Below are positions 35,980 through 45,398 of a DNA stretch of 64,000 bases, in pieces; within the stretch, counting starts at the first letter, position 1; each line of letters opens with the position of its first letter. Under the pieces are notes generated by a model. That model had not been told where the DNA came from. It worked only from the letters and a program-made list of their open reading frames with translations, and made no database searches. A program made the translations under genes and the position numbers. Source of the DNA: Bog-473 sp963721585 (GTDB taxonomy: Bacteria > Actinomycetota > Acidimicrobiia > Acidimicrobiales > RAAP-2); contig CAVRJN010000008.1 in assembly GCA_963721585.1 (NCBI GenBank), forward strand, positions 1,364,001 to 1,428,000, given 5' to 3'.

Positions 35980-36837
35980 TCAGCCCAGGACCTCGACCTC
36001 CCATTCCAGGAGCTGCGGGGCCAGGAGGGGCCAGCGGACGAACAGCCCTTCCTCTGGCGCCTCGCCGCGCTCGATCCATTCCCGGTCTCCCCATGGCGGT
36101 TCGACGAGGCGGCCGCCGGGCAGCATCTCGGCCAGGGCCTCCGACGTCGCCCTCGTGTGGTGCGGGTCGCTCGCGCCGCTCCGGAAGACCAGCGCCGGAA
36201 GGCCGAGTGCCCGGGCGTCCGCTGCAGGCAGTCCGGGCACGGGCTCGTCGTCACGCGGGCAGTAGGCCAGCATCCAGCGCTCCATCGTCGCAATGAACGT
36301 GGCCGGGTCCTGGGCCAGGAACAGACCGCGGTTGGACGGGTTGCGCTCCTGCACCTCGGCCCACTCGGGCAAGTCCGCCACGGCCTCCATGCCATGGGTC
36401 CACGCCGCGTGCACCGAGCCGCCGCAATAGTGCGTCGCCAGCGAGAGCAGGCCGTACACGCCACCACTGATCCACCAGATCGCCAGACCGGCCGCCGTCT
36501 CGGGGTGCCGCGCCGCGGTGAGGAGCGAGACGCGCGCTCCCCCGGACCCGCCGGCGATGACGGCGGGGGTCATGTCGAGGTGCGTGAGCAACCCGGCCAA
36601 CGCGTCGGCCTGCATGGCGGATTCGGACGAACCTTCGAAGCACACGTCCGACTCACCGCAGTTGGGCCTGTCCCAGATCAGCACGGTGTCTCCGTGCTCG
36701 GCCAGGGCCTCGGCCAGCTCCCGCAGGCCAGGCGACTCCTTCGTGAACCGCCCGCCGGGCGTGATCACCCAGGGCCGGCCCGAGTCTCCGATCACCTCGT
36801 ACGCGAGCGACAGTCCGTTGACCTCTGCGCTGGGCAC
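35980..36837 (-). CDS. Alpha/beta hydrolase
   Basis: A 285-residue hydrolase with VITPGGRFTKESPGL, DRPNCGESDVCFEG and the nucleophile elbow AGGSGGARVSLL (G-x-S-x-G with Gly flanks). The catalytic His is less clear; the C-terminal part has PPWGDREWIERGE where H is expected, so activity may differ from normal esterases. It is the last gene of the minus-strand run P450-amidohydrolase-acyl-CoA dehydrogenase and begins 39 nt after the dehydrogenase stop. Confidence 0.8.
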   Translation of the reverse strand: MPSAEVNGLSLAYEVIGDSGRPWVITPGGRFTKESPGLRELAEALAEHGDTVLIWDRPNCGESDVCFEGSSESAMQADALAGLLTHLDMTPAVIAGGSGGARVSLLTAARHPETAAGLAIWWISGGVYGLLSLATHYCGGSVHAAWTHGMEAVADLPEWAEVQERNPSNRGLFLAQDPATFIATMERWMLAYCPRDDEPVPGLPAADARALGLPALVFRSGASDPHHTRATSEALAEMLPGGRLVEPPWGDREWIERGEAPEEGLFVRWPLLAPQLLEWEVEVLG

Positions 36838-36876
36838 GAATGGACTCCTCCGAGTTCGGTGGCGGCTGGTTCGGGG

Positions 36877-39285
36877 CTACGTCGTCGCCGAGGGGCTGCG
36901 GGGCACTTCGCGGAAGGGGACGTCCTTGTCCAGACGGCGCTCCCGTGGCATACCCAGCACGCGCTCGCTGATCACGTTGCGCGCCATCTCGGTCGTCCCG
37001 CCGCCGATGCTGCCCGCCTGGCGCATCAGGAAGTTGATGGCGCTCGAGGAGGCGGTGTCGTCTTCGGCCCACGCCGCGCCAGAGGACCCCGCAGCATCGA
37101 AGGCCAGCGTGACGGTCCGCGAAACCGAGGTGCCCTTGAACAGTCGGACCAGCCCGGCCGCCTGGTCGGACATGCGGCCGGATCGGATACCCTCACCGAC
37201 GCGCTCGGCCAGCTGCGTGCAGACGAGCTCGAGCATGCGTGCTTCACCCACGTTGTCGCGCACCGAGGCGTCGTCCAGGCGGGCGTGCGCCCGGGCGATG
37301 TCGTAGACGATCTTGGCGTCCTGGCTGCCGTGGGCGATGCCCACCGGCTCGGTCACGAAGGACGAGTTGTAGAGCATGCGCTCGTGGAACATCCAGCGGG
37401 TGCCCACCGTCCAGCCTTCGTCGACCGCGCCGACGCGATCGGTGTCGGGGACGATGACGTCGGTCATGAACTCTTGGCAGAACTCCCTCGAGCCGTTGTT
37501 CATCTCGATCCGATGGACCTCGACGTTGGACTGGTGGATGGGCAGCATGAACACCGTGAGCCCGCGATGCTTGGGGAGGTCCCAGTTGGTCCGGGCGAGG
37601 CACAGACCCCAGTCGGACCACCACGCCCCCGAGGTCCACACCTTGGAGCCGTTGAGGATCCACTGCTCGCCGTCCCGGACGGCCGTGGTCAGCGCGCCAG
37701 CCACGTCGGAGCCGCCGCTCGGCTCGGAGAGGAACTGCATCCAGAGCTCCTCGCCCTTCAAGATGGCAGGAAGATGGCGCAGCTTCTGCTCTTCCGTGCC
37801 GAACTCGAGAATGACTGCGGCGCAGGGCGACAGCGTCGGGATCTGCACCCGTAACGGGTACTCGTAGCCTGCGATCTCCTCGTTGAACACGATCTGGTAC
37901 TCGTAGGGCAGCCCCTGGCCGCCGTACTCGCGAGGGAAGCAAATGCCAGCCAGTCCGGCGTCGAACAACATGCGCTGGAGCTCGCGGTCGCGCGTGACGG
38001 TGGCGAGCTCCGCCACGTCGTCGTTGCCGTTCCGCTCCCAGCGCAGTTCCTCCGGGGTGACCCGCCGGAAGTTCCCCCGGAGGAACGAGCGGGCCCGTTG
38101 CCGGAACTCCTCGATACTCTCGAGCTCCTCCACTGCCTCTGCTCGCAACGCGCTCGACGCGGCCGCTCCTTCTCGTGCGTCGATGATCGCGGCAATCCGC
38201 TGACGATGGTCCGCCGGCGTACCGGCCAGTGCCCGGTTGACCGTCACCCGCCGCAGGAAGAGGTGGAGGTCGTGCTCGAACGTGACACCGATGCCCCCGT
38301 GCATCTGGGTGCAGTCCTGAACCAATTCGGCGCCGTACTGGCCGATGTAGGCCTTGGCCGCGCTCACCAGCTCGGCGGCGCCGGAGTCGCCCGCCTCCAC
38401 GGCAGCGCAGGCCGTGTCGCTGGTGGCGTGGCTCGCCTCGAGCCACATCAGCATGTCGGCGAAGCGATGCTTGAGCGCCTGGTATGACGCCAGGGGTCGA
38501 CCGAACGAGTAGCGGTCGAACGCCCACTCGACAGTCATGTCGAAAGCCGACTGCATGGCACCGACCGACTCCGCGTTGAGCAGCACCATGAGGCGCTCGA
38601 ATTGACGGTCGACATCCTCGCCGGCCTGGCCGGCGACACCGACCACCGCGGCAGACGGCACGCTCGCCTCATCGAAGGTGACGGTGCCGAAGCGCCGGGT
38701 GAGATCGACCGTCCCCAACGGTGCGGTCGAGACCCCCGGCGTCGTCGCCGGGACGAGCAGCTGGGTGACGCCGGCCCCGTCGTTGCACGTGACCAGCAGA
38801 TGGCCCGCCTGGCTGGCCGACTCGACGATGCGGGCGTCGCCTGTGAGGACGAGGTCGGACTCGTCCCGGCGGGCGTCGATGCTCGCCCGCCATCCGGCCG
38901 GGCCGAAGGCCGGCGCGCACCAGGTGGCGACGGCCTCGCCGGAGAGCAGGCCGGCCAGCACATCGGGCGCCGCGTCGTGGGTGCTCAGGGTTGCCGCCAC
39001 CACGTTCACCACGGCCAGAGGCCCCGGCGCGGCATGACGGCCGAACTCATAGGCGACCAGGCCGGCATCGGCCAGGCCCGAGTCGCTGATGGTGCCGCCG
39101 CCGTGCTCCTCGCCCACCAAGAGTGAGGTCCACCCCAGCTCGGCGCCGCGGCGCCAGTAGACCGGGTCGTAACCGACTGGGTCGTGACGGAGCTGCCGCA
39201 GGGCGTCCGGCGGCACCTGTTCGGTCAGGAAGCGGTCGGTGGTCTCGCGGAAGAACTGCTGATCTTCGCTCAGGTTCAGGAGCAT
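36877..39285 (-). CDS. Double acyl-CoA dehydrogenase (two ACAD domains fused)
   Basis: An intact 802-residue protein built of two acyl-CoA dehydrogenases. Unit 1 (about residues 1-365) starts MLLNLSEDQQFFRETTDRF and ends QMHGGIGVTFEHDLHLFLRR. Unit 2 (about 382-795) has GICFPREYGGQGLPYEY, QFLSEPSGGSDVAGALTTA, NGSKVWTSGAWWSDWG and ends SIGGGTTEMARNVISERVLG. In mycobacterial cholesterol degradation such units are separate proteins that pair as alpha2beta2 (ChsE types); here they are covalently joined. The enzyme should dehydrogenate a bulky acyl-CoA with FAD. The ATG at 39285 was chosen because family similarity starts there. Confidence 0.9.
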   Translation of the reverse strand: MLLNLSEDQQFFRETTDRFLTEQVPPDALRQLRHDPVGYDPVYWRRGAELGWTSLLVGEEHGGGTISDSGLADAGLVAYEFGRHAAPGPLAVVNVVAATLSTHDAAPDVLAGLLSGEAVATWCAPAFGPAGWRASIDARRDESDLVLTGDARIVESASQAGHLLVTCNDGAGVTQLLVPATTPGVSTAPLGTVDLTRRFGTVTFDEASVPSAAVVGVAGQAGEDVDRQFERLMVLLNAESVGAMQSAFDMTVEWAFDRYSFGRPLASYQALKHRFADMLMWLEASHATSDTACAAVEAGDSGAAELVSAAKAYIGQYGAELVQDCTQMHGGIGVTFEHDLHLFLRRVTVNRALAGTPADHRQRIAAIIDAREGAAASSALRAEAVEELESIEEFRQRARSFLRGNFRRVTPEELRWERNGNDDVAELATVTRDRELQRMLFDAGLAGICFPREYGGQGLPYEYQIVFNEEIAGYEYPLRVQIPTLSPCAAVILEFGTEEQKLRHLPAILKGEELWMQFLSEPSGGSDVAGALTTAVRDGEQWILNGSKVWTSGAWWSDWGLCLARTNWDLPKHRGLTVFMLPIHQSNVEVHRIEMNNGSREFCQEFMTDVIVPDTDRVGAVDEGWTVGTRWMFHERMLYNSSFVTEPVGIAHGSQDAKIVYDIARAHARLDDASVRDNVGEARMLELVCTQLAERVGEGIRSGRMSDQAAGLVRLFKGTSVSRTVTLAFDAAGSSGAAWAEDDTASSSAINFLMRQAGSIGGGTTEMARNVISERVLGMPRERRLDKDVPFREVPRSPSATT

Positions 39286-39380
39286 CGGGTTCCCTGACGT
39301 TCGCTCACGTGATTCTGTTCGTTCCTCTCGGGGCGACTGCATGGGGGTTCTTGTGCATTGGGATGGCAGGTGCAGCGAGG

Positions 39381-40652
39381 CTAGACGGCGCTCACGATGC
39401 CGATGCCCGCGGCCTCGTTGCGCATCCGCCACTCGTCCTTGGACATGCGTTTGACGTCGACGTCTGGCGTCGACGCACGCAGCGCACGCACGGTCGCCTG
39501 CTCCTTGGGTGTGTGCGCGAAGGGATCCCAGCTGTAGAAGCGGCAGGCGTTCTCCCAGGTGATCTTGTGAATCTCGTCGTCCCTGCACTCGGCATCCTCG
39601 AACTCCTTCCAGGCGAACTCGGGCGATGTGGGCCACGTCGTGTCGGTGTGCGGGTAGTCACACTCCCATGCGATGCCGTCGATCCCGATCCGGTCCCGCA
39701 ACAGCAGGCCCGACGGGTCAGTGATGTAACAGGCCAGGATGTGGTCGCGGAACACCTCTGAGGGGAGCTTGCCGCCGAAGTCCCCGTGCAGCCACTCCTG
39801 GTTGGAGAAGTGGCGGTCGATGCGGTCGAAGTAGAAGGGGATCCAGCCGATCCCGCCTTCGGAGAGGGCGACCTTGAGGTCGGGGAATCGCCGGAGGGTG
39901 GGCCCGAAGAGCAGATCCTGGGCTGTGATGGCGCTTATCTGGCAGGCCAGCACCATCAGGTGGTCGACCGGCGCCTCCTCCGGCCTCTTGATGACGGCGA
40001 AACCGGCGCCGATGTGGAGTGAGAGCACCATGTTCTCCTCGCTCAGCGCGGCGAGCATGGGGTCCCAGTATCCGGAGAGAAAGCTGGGAAAGCCCTGCAC
40101 GTGCGGCGTCTCCAGGAAGCTGATCGATCGGCAGCCCTTTTTGGCGATGCGGCGGACCTCGGCCACGGCTGCGTCGACGTCCCACATCGGAACGATTCCG
40201 AGCGGAATGAAGCGCCCCGGGTACTGCCCGCACCACTCGTCGATGGCCCAGTCGTTGTACGCCTGCAGCATGACGAGGGCGATCTCCTTGTCCTGTGCCT
40301 CGGAGAAGGTCCGCGCGTTCCATCCGGCCATCGTCGGGAAGCACATGGAGCCGAGCACGCCGTTGGCGTTCATGTCCCGCACCCGCTCGTGCACGTCGAA
40401 GCACCCGGGCCGAAGCTCGGTGTAGGTGCCGGGGTTGAAGCCCCACTCCTCGGAGGGCCATCCCACCGTGGCCGACATGCCGAAGGACGTGCTGGTCTTC
40501 TCTCCCTGGAAGACCCAGCGGTCGATACCGTCCTCGTGGACGACCTTGGGCGCTTCGTCGAGCCACTTCTTCGGCACATGATTCTCGTACATGTTGGGCG
40601 GTTCGATCATGTGGTCGTCGATGCTGACCAGGATCATGTCTTCGAGGTTCAT
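39381..40652 (-). CDS. Amidohydrolase 2 family metal-dependent hydrolase
   Basis: A 423-residue TIM-barrel hydrolase: N-terminal metal-site motif VSIDDHMIEPPNMYEN, VLGSMCFPTMAGWNARTF, PDLKVALSEGGIGWIPFYFD and ECDYPHTDTTWPTSPE. The end of the barrel and the long C-terminal tail (HTPKEQATVRALRAST) match a subgroup frequent in actinobacteria that degrade steroids and terpenoids. It lies between the P450 and the double acyl-CoA dehydrogenase on the same strand. The reaction is unknown; ring hydrolysis or decarboxylation are options. Confidence 0.9.
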   Translation of the reverse strand: MNLEDMILVSIDDHMIEPPNMYENHVPKKWLDEAPKVVHEDGIDRWVFQGEKTSTSFGMSATVGWPSEEWGFNPGTYTELRPGCFDVHERVRDMNANGVLGSMCFPTMAGWNARTFSEAQDKEIALVMLQAYNDWAIDEWCGQYPGRFIPLGIVPMWDVDAAVAEVRRIAKKGCRSISFLETPHVQGFPSFLSGYWDPMLAALSEENMVLSLHIGAGFAVIKRPEEAPVDHLMVLACQISAITAQDLLFGPTLRRFPDLKVALSEGGIGWIPFYFDRIDRHFSNQEWLHGDFGGKLPSEVFRDHILACYITDPSGLLLRDRIGIDGIAWECDYPHTDTTWPTSPEFAWKEFEDAECRDDEIHKITWENACRFYSWDPFAHTPKEQATVRALRASTPDVDVKRMSKDEWRMRNEAAGIGIVSAV

Positions 40653-40689
40653 GGTGTGCTTTTCTCCCGATGGAATTGTGCGGACTGCT

Positions 40690-41889
40690 TCATGCGGTGC
40701 GCGCCGGCAGCGTCTCCCAGCCGCGCACGGTCGAAGCGTGGGCCCGCTCGGCCTTGTCGTAGTCGACCTCCCACTCGGGGAAGCGGTTCAGCACCTCGTC
40801 GAGCGCGACGCGGCCCTCCAGCCGCGCCAGCGCGGCCCCGAGGCAGAGGTGAATGCCGTAGCCGAATGACTGGTGCCGGCCGATTTCGCGGTGGATGTCG
40901 AAGCGGTCCCCGTCGGGAAAGTGGCGCTCGTCCCGGTTCGCCGAGCCGTTCAGCAGCACCATGACACTGCCCTCGGCCACCGTCTGGCCGTGGAGCTCGA
41001 CGTCTCTGGTCACGTAGCGGGACTGTACGGGCGAGGGCGCCTCGTAGCGCAGCAGCTCCTCGATGGCGTTGTTGACGAGAGACCGGTCCGCCACCAACTG
41101 GGCGCGCTGGTCCGGATGGCGGCCCAGGACCTCGCCGGTGAATCCGATCAGACGGGTCGTGGTCTCGTTTCCGGCCCCGGCCAGCAGGCCGACGTAGGTG
41201 AGGATCTCGCCGTGGGTCAGCGTGCGCATCGTCCCGGTGACGTCCTCGAATTCGGCGTTGAGCAGCTCGGTCATCAGGTCGTCGGAGGGGTGCTCGGCCC
41301 GCCACGTGATGTACTCGGAGAAGACCTCTGCCTGGCCGAGTGCGTCGTACTCGGTGTCGGGAGCCACACCTTCCTGCAGGCGCAGGCTGTCGTCGAGGTG
41401 GTCCCGGATCGCCACCTGGTCGGCCTCGGGGATCCCGAGGAGCATGCCGATCACCCGCATCGGCATGAACTTGCCCAGGTCCGCGATGAAGTCGAAGCCA
41501 CCTGTCCCGACCAGCGGGTCGAGCACCTGGGCACAGAAGGCGCGCACCTGGGGCTCGAGCGCCTGCATCTTTCTGGGCGTGAACACCCGTGAAAGGAGGC
41601 CACGGTGGAGATCGTGGGCCGGCGGGTCCTCGAAGAGGATCGATCCGGGAGGGATCTCGATGTTGGCCTTGATGAGCTCGAGCACCGAACCGCGGCCCGA
41701 GATGTACGTCTTCCAGTCGAGCATGGCCGCATCCACGTCGTCCCAGCGGCTCAGCGCGAAGAACTCGTATTTCTCGTTCCAGTACAGCGGCGCCTCGTCG
41801 CGCAGGCGCCTCCAGACCGGGTACGGGTCGGCGTCGATGGCGAAGTCGTAGGGGTCGTAGTAGACCCAGGGCTCGCTGGTGATGGTCAC
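40690..41889 (-). CDS. Cytochrome P450
   Basis: A 399-residue bacterial P450. The heme-binding loop is FGYGIHLCLGAALAR near residue 345, the I-helix oxygen motif GLLAGAGNETTTR and the K-helix ExxR is EELLRYEAP. The GTG at 41889 follows a GGAGGAGG ribosome site. It hydroxylates a substrate using electrons from a ferredoxin and reductase; neither is adjacent, though a suitable ferredoxin gene is at 9.5 kb. Its place between an aldehyde dehydrogenase and an amidohydrolase suggests oxidation of a terminal methyl or alcohol to an acid that is then activated to CoA. Confidence 0.95.
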   Translation of the reverse strand: MTITSEPWVYYDPYDFAIDADPYPVWRRLRDEAPLYWNEKYEFFALSRWDDVDAAMLDWKTYISGRGSVLELIKANIEIPPGSILFEDPPAHDLHRGLLSRVFTPRKMQALEPQVRAFCAQVLDPLVGTGGFDFIADLGKFMPMRVIGMLLGIPEADQVAIRDHLDDSLRLQEGVAPDTEYDALGQAEVFSEYITWRAEHPSDDLMTELLNAEFEDVTGTMRTLTHGEILTYVGLLAGAGNETTTRLIGFTGEVLGRHPDQRAQLVADRSLVNNAIEELLRYEAPSPVQSRYVTRDVELHGQTVAEGSVMVLLNGSANRDERHFPDGDRFDIHREIGRHQSFGYGIHLCLGAALARLEGRVALDEVLNRFPEWEVDYDKAERAHASTVRGWETLPARTA

Positions 41890-41906
41890 GTCGAGACCTC
41901 CTCCTC

Positions 41907-43402
41907 TCAGGCTGCCGGCCAGGCGAGGGACTTGACCTCGAGGTACTGCTCGAAGCCGGGCAGGCCGTTCTGGCGCCCGATACCGCTGTGCTTGTAGCCG
42001 CCGAAGGGCAGGTCCGGCCCGTAGGGGGCCCCGCCGTTGATGCTGAGGCCACCGGTGCGGACGCGTCGGGCCACGGCGAGCGAGCGCTCCACCGATCCCG
42101 AGAACACACCGCCGGAGAGCCCGTACTTGGAGTCGTTGGCGATGCGGACGGCGTCGTCCTCGTCGTCGAAGGGGATGACGACCAGGACCGGGCCGAAGAT
42201 TTCCTCCTGGGCGATGGTCATGGAATTGTCGACGTCGGTGAACAGTGTCGGCTCGACCCACCAGCCCTTGGCGAACTCGTCGCCCGAGGGACGTCCTCCC
42301 CCCACGGCCAACGTGGCACCTTCGGCCTTCCCCTGCTCTATCAGCCCCAGCACGCGGCACGCTGCTTGGCCGAGATCACCGGGCCCATGATCACGTCGGG
42401 CCGTTGCGGGTCACCGTAGGGCACCGCGGCGAACAGCCCCTTGAGGAGCTCGACCCCCTCTTCGTAGCGCGCGCGCGGCAGCAACATACGGGTCTGAATG
42501 GCGCAGCCCTGGCCGGCGTGGAAGCAGGCGCCCATGCCCATGAGGGTGGCGAAGCCGAGGTCGGCGTCCTCGAGAACGATGGTCGCCGACTTTCCGCCGA
42601 GCTCCAAGAAGCTGCGTTTCATGGTGGCTGCGCCCTTCTCCATGATGCGCTGACCGACCGCGGTCGAACCGGTGAACGAAATCATGTCGACCTTGGGCGA
42701 CAGCGTGAGCTCCTCGCCGATCAGGTGGTCCGACGAGGTGACGATGTTGACGACGCCGGGAGGGATGTCCGTCTGCTCGGCAATGAGGCGCCCCAGAAGT
42801 GTGGCGTTCCACGGCGTGTCCGGTGCGGGCTTGAGCACCACCGTGTTGCCCGTGGCGAGCGCCTGGCCCAGCTTGTGCGAGGTCACCTCGAACGGGAAGT
42901 TCCACGGCACGATGGCACCCACCACGCCGACGGGCTCCCGCCAGATCCGCCGCGAGTCGAGCGAGCCCTGCAGGCTGATGGCGTCGGGCAGCACCGTCTC
43001 CCACTCGAACTCGTCGATGAGCTTGGCCGGGTAGCTCAGTGCGTCGGCCAGCGGTGCGTCGAGCTGTGGGCCGTTGGTCGTCATCCGAGGGCAACCCACT
43101 TCGAGGATGAGCTGTTCGCGCAGCTCTTCCTGCTCCGCCTGCAGTGCCTCGTGCAGCTGCTCGAGGCAGCGCTTGCGGAAGGCGCGGTTGGTCGACCAGT
43201 CCGATTCGTCGAAGGCGCGCCGGGAGCTGTCGATGGCCCGCTGCATCTCGGCGGTCGAGGCGTCGGCCACCGATCCGATGACCTCCTCTGTGGCCGGGTT
43301 CACGTTGTCGAACGTCTTGCCCGAGTCGGCTTCGACGAGCTTGCCGTCGATGAGCATCCTCTGTTCGGGATTGACCTTCATTGCCTCACTCACCGTTGCC
43401 AT
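41907..43402 (-). CDS. NAD(P)-dependent aldehyde dehydrogenase, one frameshift
   Basis: A classical aldehyde dehydrogenase of about 498 residues: PWNFPFEVTSHKLGQALATG, FTGSTAVGQRIMEKG, catalytic Glu in FLELGGKSA and Cys in HAGQGCAIQTRM. One base is missing near 42358, after which the protein continues VLGLIEQGKAEGA and EEIFGPVLVVIPFDDEDDA. The ATG at 43402 gives the usual N-terminus; an ATG seven codons downstream (MKVNPEQRML) is an alternative. First gene of the minus-strand run followed by the P450 (17-nt gap). It probably oxidises an aldehyde produced by alcohol oxidation. Confidence 0.88.
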
Positions 43403-43511
43403 CCTCTCGTCGTCCGGAGCAACCCAGATCACGACGGCGGGCGGTGCCGGCAACGACACGGAATGCCGCGGGCGTGTGCCTGCGAAGCCTCTCCTCGGGA
43501 GGGTATCTGAC

Positions 43512-43541
43512 TTTGACGTCGCCGTCAAAAACCACTATAAG
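43512..43541 (+). promoter_or_regulatory. Promoter with overlapping operator, site B
   Basis: TTGACG (43513-43518), 17 nt, TATAAG (43536-43541): a strong -35/-10 pair for the thioesterase gene. TTTGAC GTCGCC GTCAAA (43512-43529), a perfect inverted repeat with 6-bp arms, covers the -35 box. The same site is 110 nt from the divergent aldehyde dehydrogenase start and could control both directions. The rest of the 216-nt region holds no gene. Confidence 0.75.
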
Positions 43542-43618
43542 ATGCCAACTTTCGGCCGCCCACCCGGCCGCTGATGCCACAGTGGTGGGCCGCCGGACCC
43601 AAGGAGAATCGAGATCCG

Positions 43619-44449
43619 ATGTTCACCATTTCCGCGTTCGTGGACGCGCTGACCCTCGAAGAGGTCGGCACCGATCGCTACCGGGCCACCAGCCTGAGCT
43701 CCACCCATGGCGTCGTCTTCGGCGGGCAACTGCTGGCGCAGTCCGTGATGGCGGGACTGGTCGGTCAGGATGGCAAGGCGGTCAAGACGATCCACACCGT
43801 CTTCGCCCGGGGCGCGTCGCCCGAGGTGCCGCTGGAGATCACGGTCGACCGCATGCACAGCGGGCGCTCCGTGGCCAGCAGCACGGTCACGATCAGCCAG
43901 GGCGACACGTTGGTCACGCGCTCGCTCGTGTTGCTCAGCGCCGACGAGCCCGACGTGATCCGACACGCCGACAAGCCGGGCTCGGACACGAACCCCGACG
44001 AAATCGGCGGCACCGTGCGGGGCGAGGGCGCCTGGGAGATCCTCATCGTCGGTGACGTCGATCTCAACGACCCCGAACTGGTCGGCCCGCCCGAGCTCGA
44101 TGCCTGGGTCCGCTTCGTGGGCGCGCCGGACGATCCCGCCACCGATCAGGCTCTCGTCGCCTACTCGACGGACGGCTTTCTCATCGGAACCGCCATGCGC
44201 CCGCACGCCGGAGTCGGCCAGGCCCAAGCGCACCGGACGCTCTCGACCGGCGTTCTCAGTCACACGCTCACATATCACGAGCGCTGCCCCGCGGCGGAGT
44301 GGCACCTCCTGCAGCAACGGAGCTCGTTTGCCGGGCACGGCCGCAGCTACGGCCAGGGAGACATCTTCCGCAGAGACGGGCAGCTCGCCGCCTCCTTCGT
44401 CCAGGACGCCATGATCCGCGCCCGGTCGGGCAAGGCCGGCGCGCTCTGA
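43619..44449 (+). CDS. Acyl-CoA thioesterase (TesB-type double hotdog)
   Basis: A 276-residue intact thioesterase. First hotdog: STHGVVFGGQLLAQSVMAGL and HSGRSVASSTVTISQGDTLV. Second hotdog: ELDAWVRFVGAPDDPATDQAL, GTAMRPHAGVGQAQAHRTLS and HLLQQRSSFAGHGRSYGQGD. It hydrolyses acyl-CoA, probably releasing CoA when intermediates accumulate. The ATG at 43619 follows an AAGGAG ribosome site. The broken gene at 17229-18146 is a paralog sharing AWVRF...PDDPA and QAHRTLS. It has its own regulated promoter and is convergent, one base apart, with the esterase gene. Confidence 0.92.
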   Translation: MFTISAFVDALTLEEVGTDRYRATSLSSTHGVVFGGQLLAQSVMAGLVGQDGKAVKTIHTVFARGASPEVPLEITVDRMHSGRSVASSTVTISQGDTLVTRSLVLLSADEPDVIRHADKPGSDTNPDEIGGTVRGEGAWEILIVGDVDLNDPELVGPPELDAWVRFVGAPDDPATDQALVAYSTDGFLIGTAMRPHAGVGQAQAHRTLSTGVLSHTLTYHERCPAAEWHLLQQRSSFAGHGRSYGQGDIFRRDGQLAASFVQDAMIRARSGKAGAL

Positions 44450-44450
44450 T

Positions 44451-45398
44451 TCAGGAGGTCGGCAGCTGGGCCAGCTGACGGGTCAGCCAATCGTCCATGC
44501 AGTGCATGGCCAGCCGCACGGCGGCGGCGCCGGGCACCAGGAGGTAGGCGTGCGGAAGCCCGGCGATCACGTGGAGCTCGCTGGGAACCCCGGCCTGGTT
44601 CAAGCGCTGGGCGTAGTCGATGTCCTCGTCCCGGAAGCCGTCGATGGCCCCCACGACCACGCAGGTGGGAGGCAACCCGGCCAGGTCGGCGGCCCGGGCC
44701 GCCGCAGCGTAAGACGGGACCTCGTCGGAGCCGTAGAAATCGGCGAGATAGGAGCGCCAGCCGAATTCGTTCGAGCCCGATCCCCACACGTAGAGGCCGT
44801 CCGCCCCGAGAGAGGGCGTCTGCTGGCGGTCATCGAGCATGGGGCAGTCGAGCAGCGCGAACGCAACCGGAACTTCGGAGCGATCACGAGCGAGCAGGGT
44901 CAGCGCGGCAGCGAGCCCACCACCGGCACTGAGCCCGTAGATGCCGATGCGGTCCTTGTCGATGCCGAGATCGCTCGCGTAGTCGTACGTCCAGCGCAGA
45001 GCGGCGTAGCAGTCGTCGAGGGGTCCCGGGTAGGGAGTCTCGGGTGCAAGGCGGTACTCGACGGAGACGCCGACGACCCCGAGGCCCGGGCACCAACGGT
45101 CCAGCAGCGGGCTGTCCATGTCGTAGGAGCCGATGACGTACCCGCCTCCGTGAATGGTGACGATTGCGGGCAGCAGTCCCGCCGCGTCGGTGGCCCGGTG
45201 GATCCGTACGGGAACCGGAGGGTCCCCGGGAACGACGTGGTCCGTGCGCGTGACCGCGTCAGAGAGGTCGGGCGACGCGAAGGAGGCGGACCGCATGGCG
45301 GCCACGCCCTCGACGTCAATGGAAGGGAGTTCGAACGCGTCGAGGATGGGCCGCAGTTCCGGGTCGAGGAGGGTCTTGACGTTCACGACGGAGCTCAT
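44451..45398 (-). CDS. Alpha/beta hydrolase (HSL-type acetyl esterase)
   Basis: A 315-residue esterase of the hormone-sensitive-lipase family: oxyanion motif VTIHGGGYVIGSY, VSVEYRLAPETPYPGPLDD, nucleophile elbow YGLSAGGGLAAAL, Asp in GAIDGFRDED and His in GLPHAYLLVP. The ATG at 45398 overlaps the stop of the SDR gene (ATGA), so the two are one message. It cleaves short-chain esters or lactones of unknown identity. Confidence 0.93.
   Translation of the reverse strand: MSSVVNVKTLLDPELRPILDAFELPSIDVEGVAAMRSASFASPDLSDAVTRTDHVVPGDPPVPVRIHRATDAAGLLPAIVTIHGGGYVIGSYDMDSPLLDRWCPGLGVVGVSVEYRLAPETPYPGPLDDCYAALRWTYDYASDLGIDKDRIGIYGLSAGGGLAAALTLLARDRSEVPVAFALLDCPMLDDRQQTPSLGADGLYVWGSGSNEFGWRSYLADFYGSDEVPSYAAAARAADLAGLPPTCVVVGAIDGFRDEDIDYAQRLNQAGVPSELHVIAGLPHAYLLVPGAAAVRLAMHCMDDWLTRQLAQLPTS

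Noticed and set aside
44055..44070. Further YGAC-N6-GTYA-like sequence (TGACGTCGATCTCA)
   Set aside because: It lies in the thioesterase coding sequence and lacks the right half-site; GACGTC alone is common in GC-rich coding DNA.
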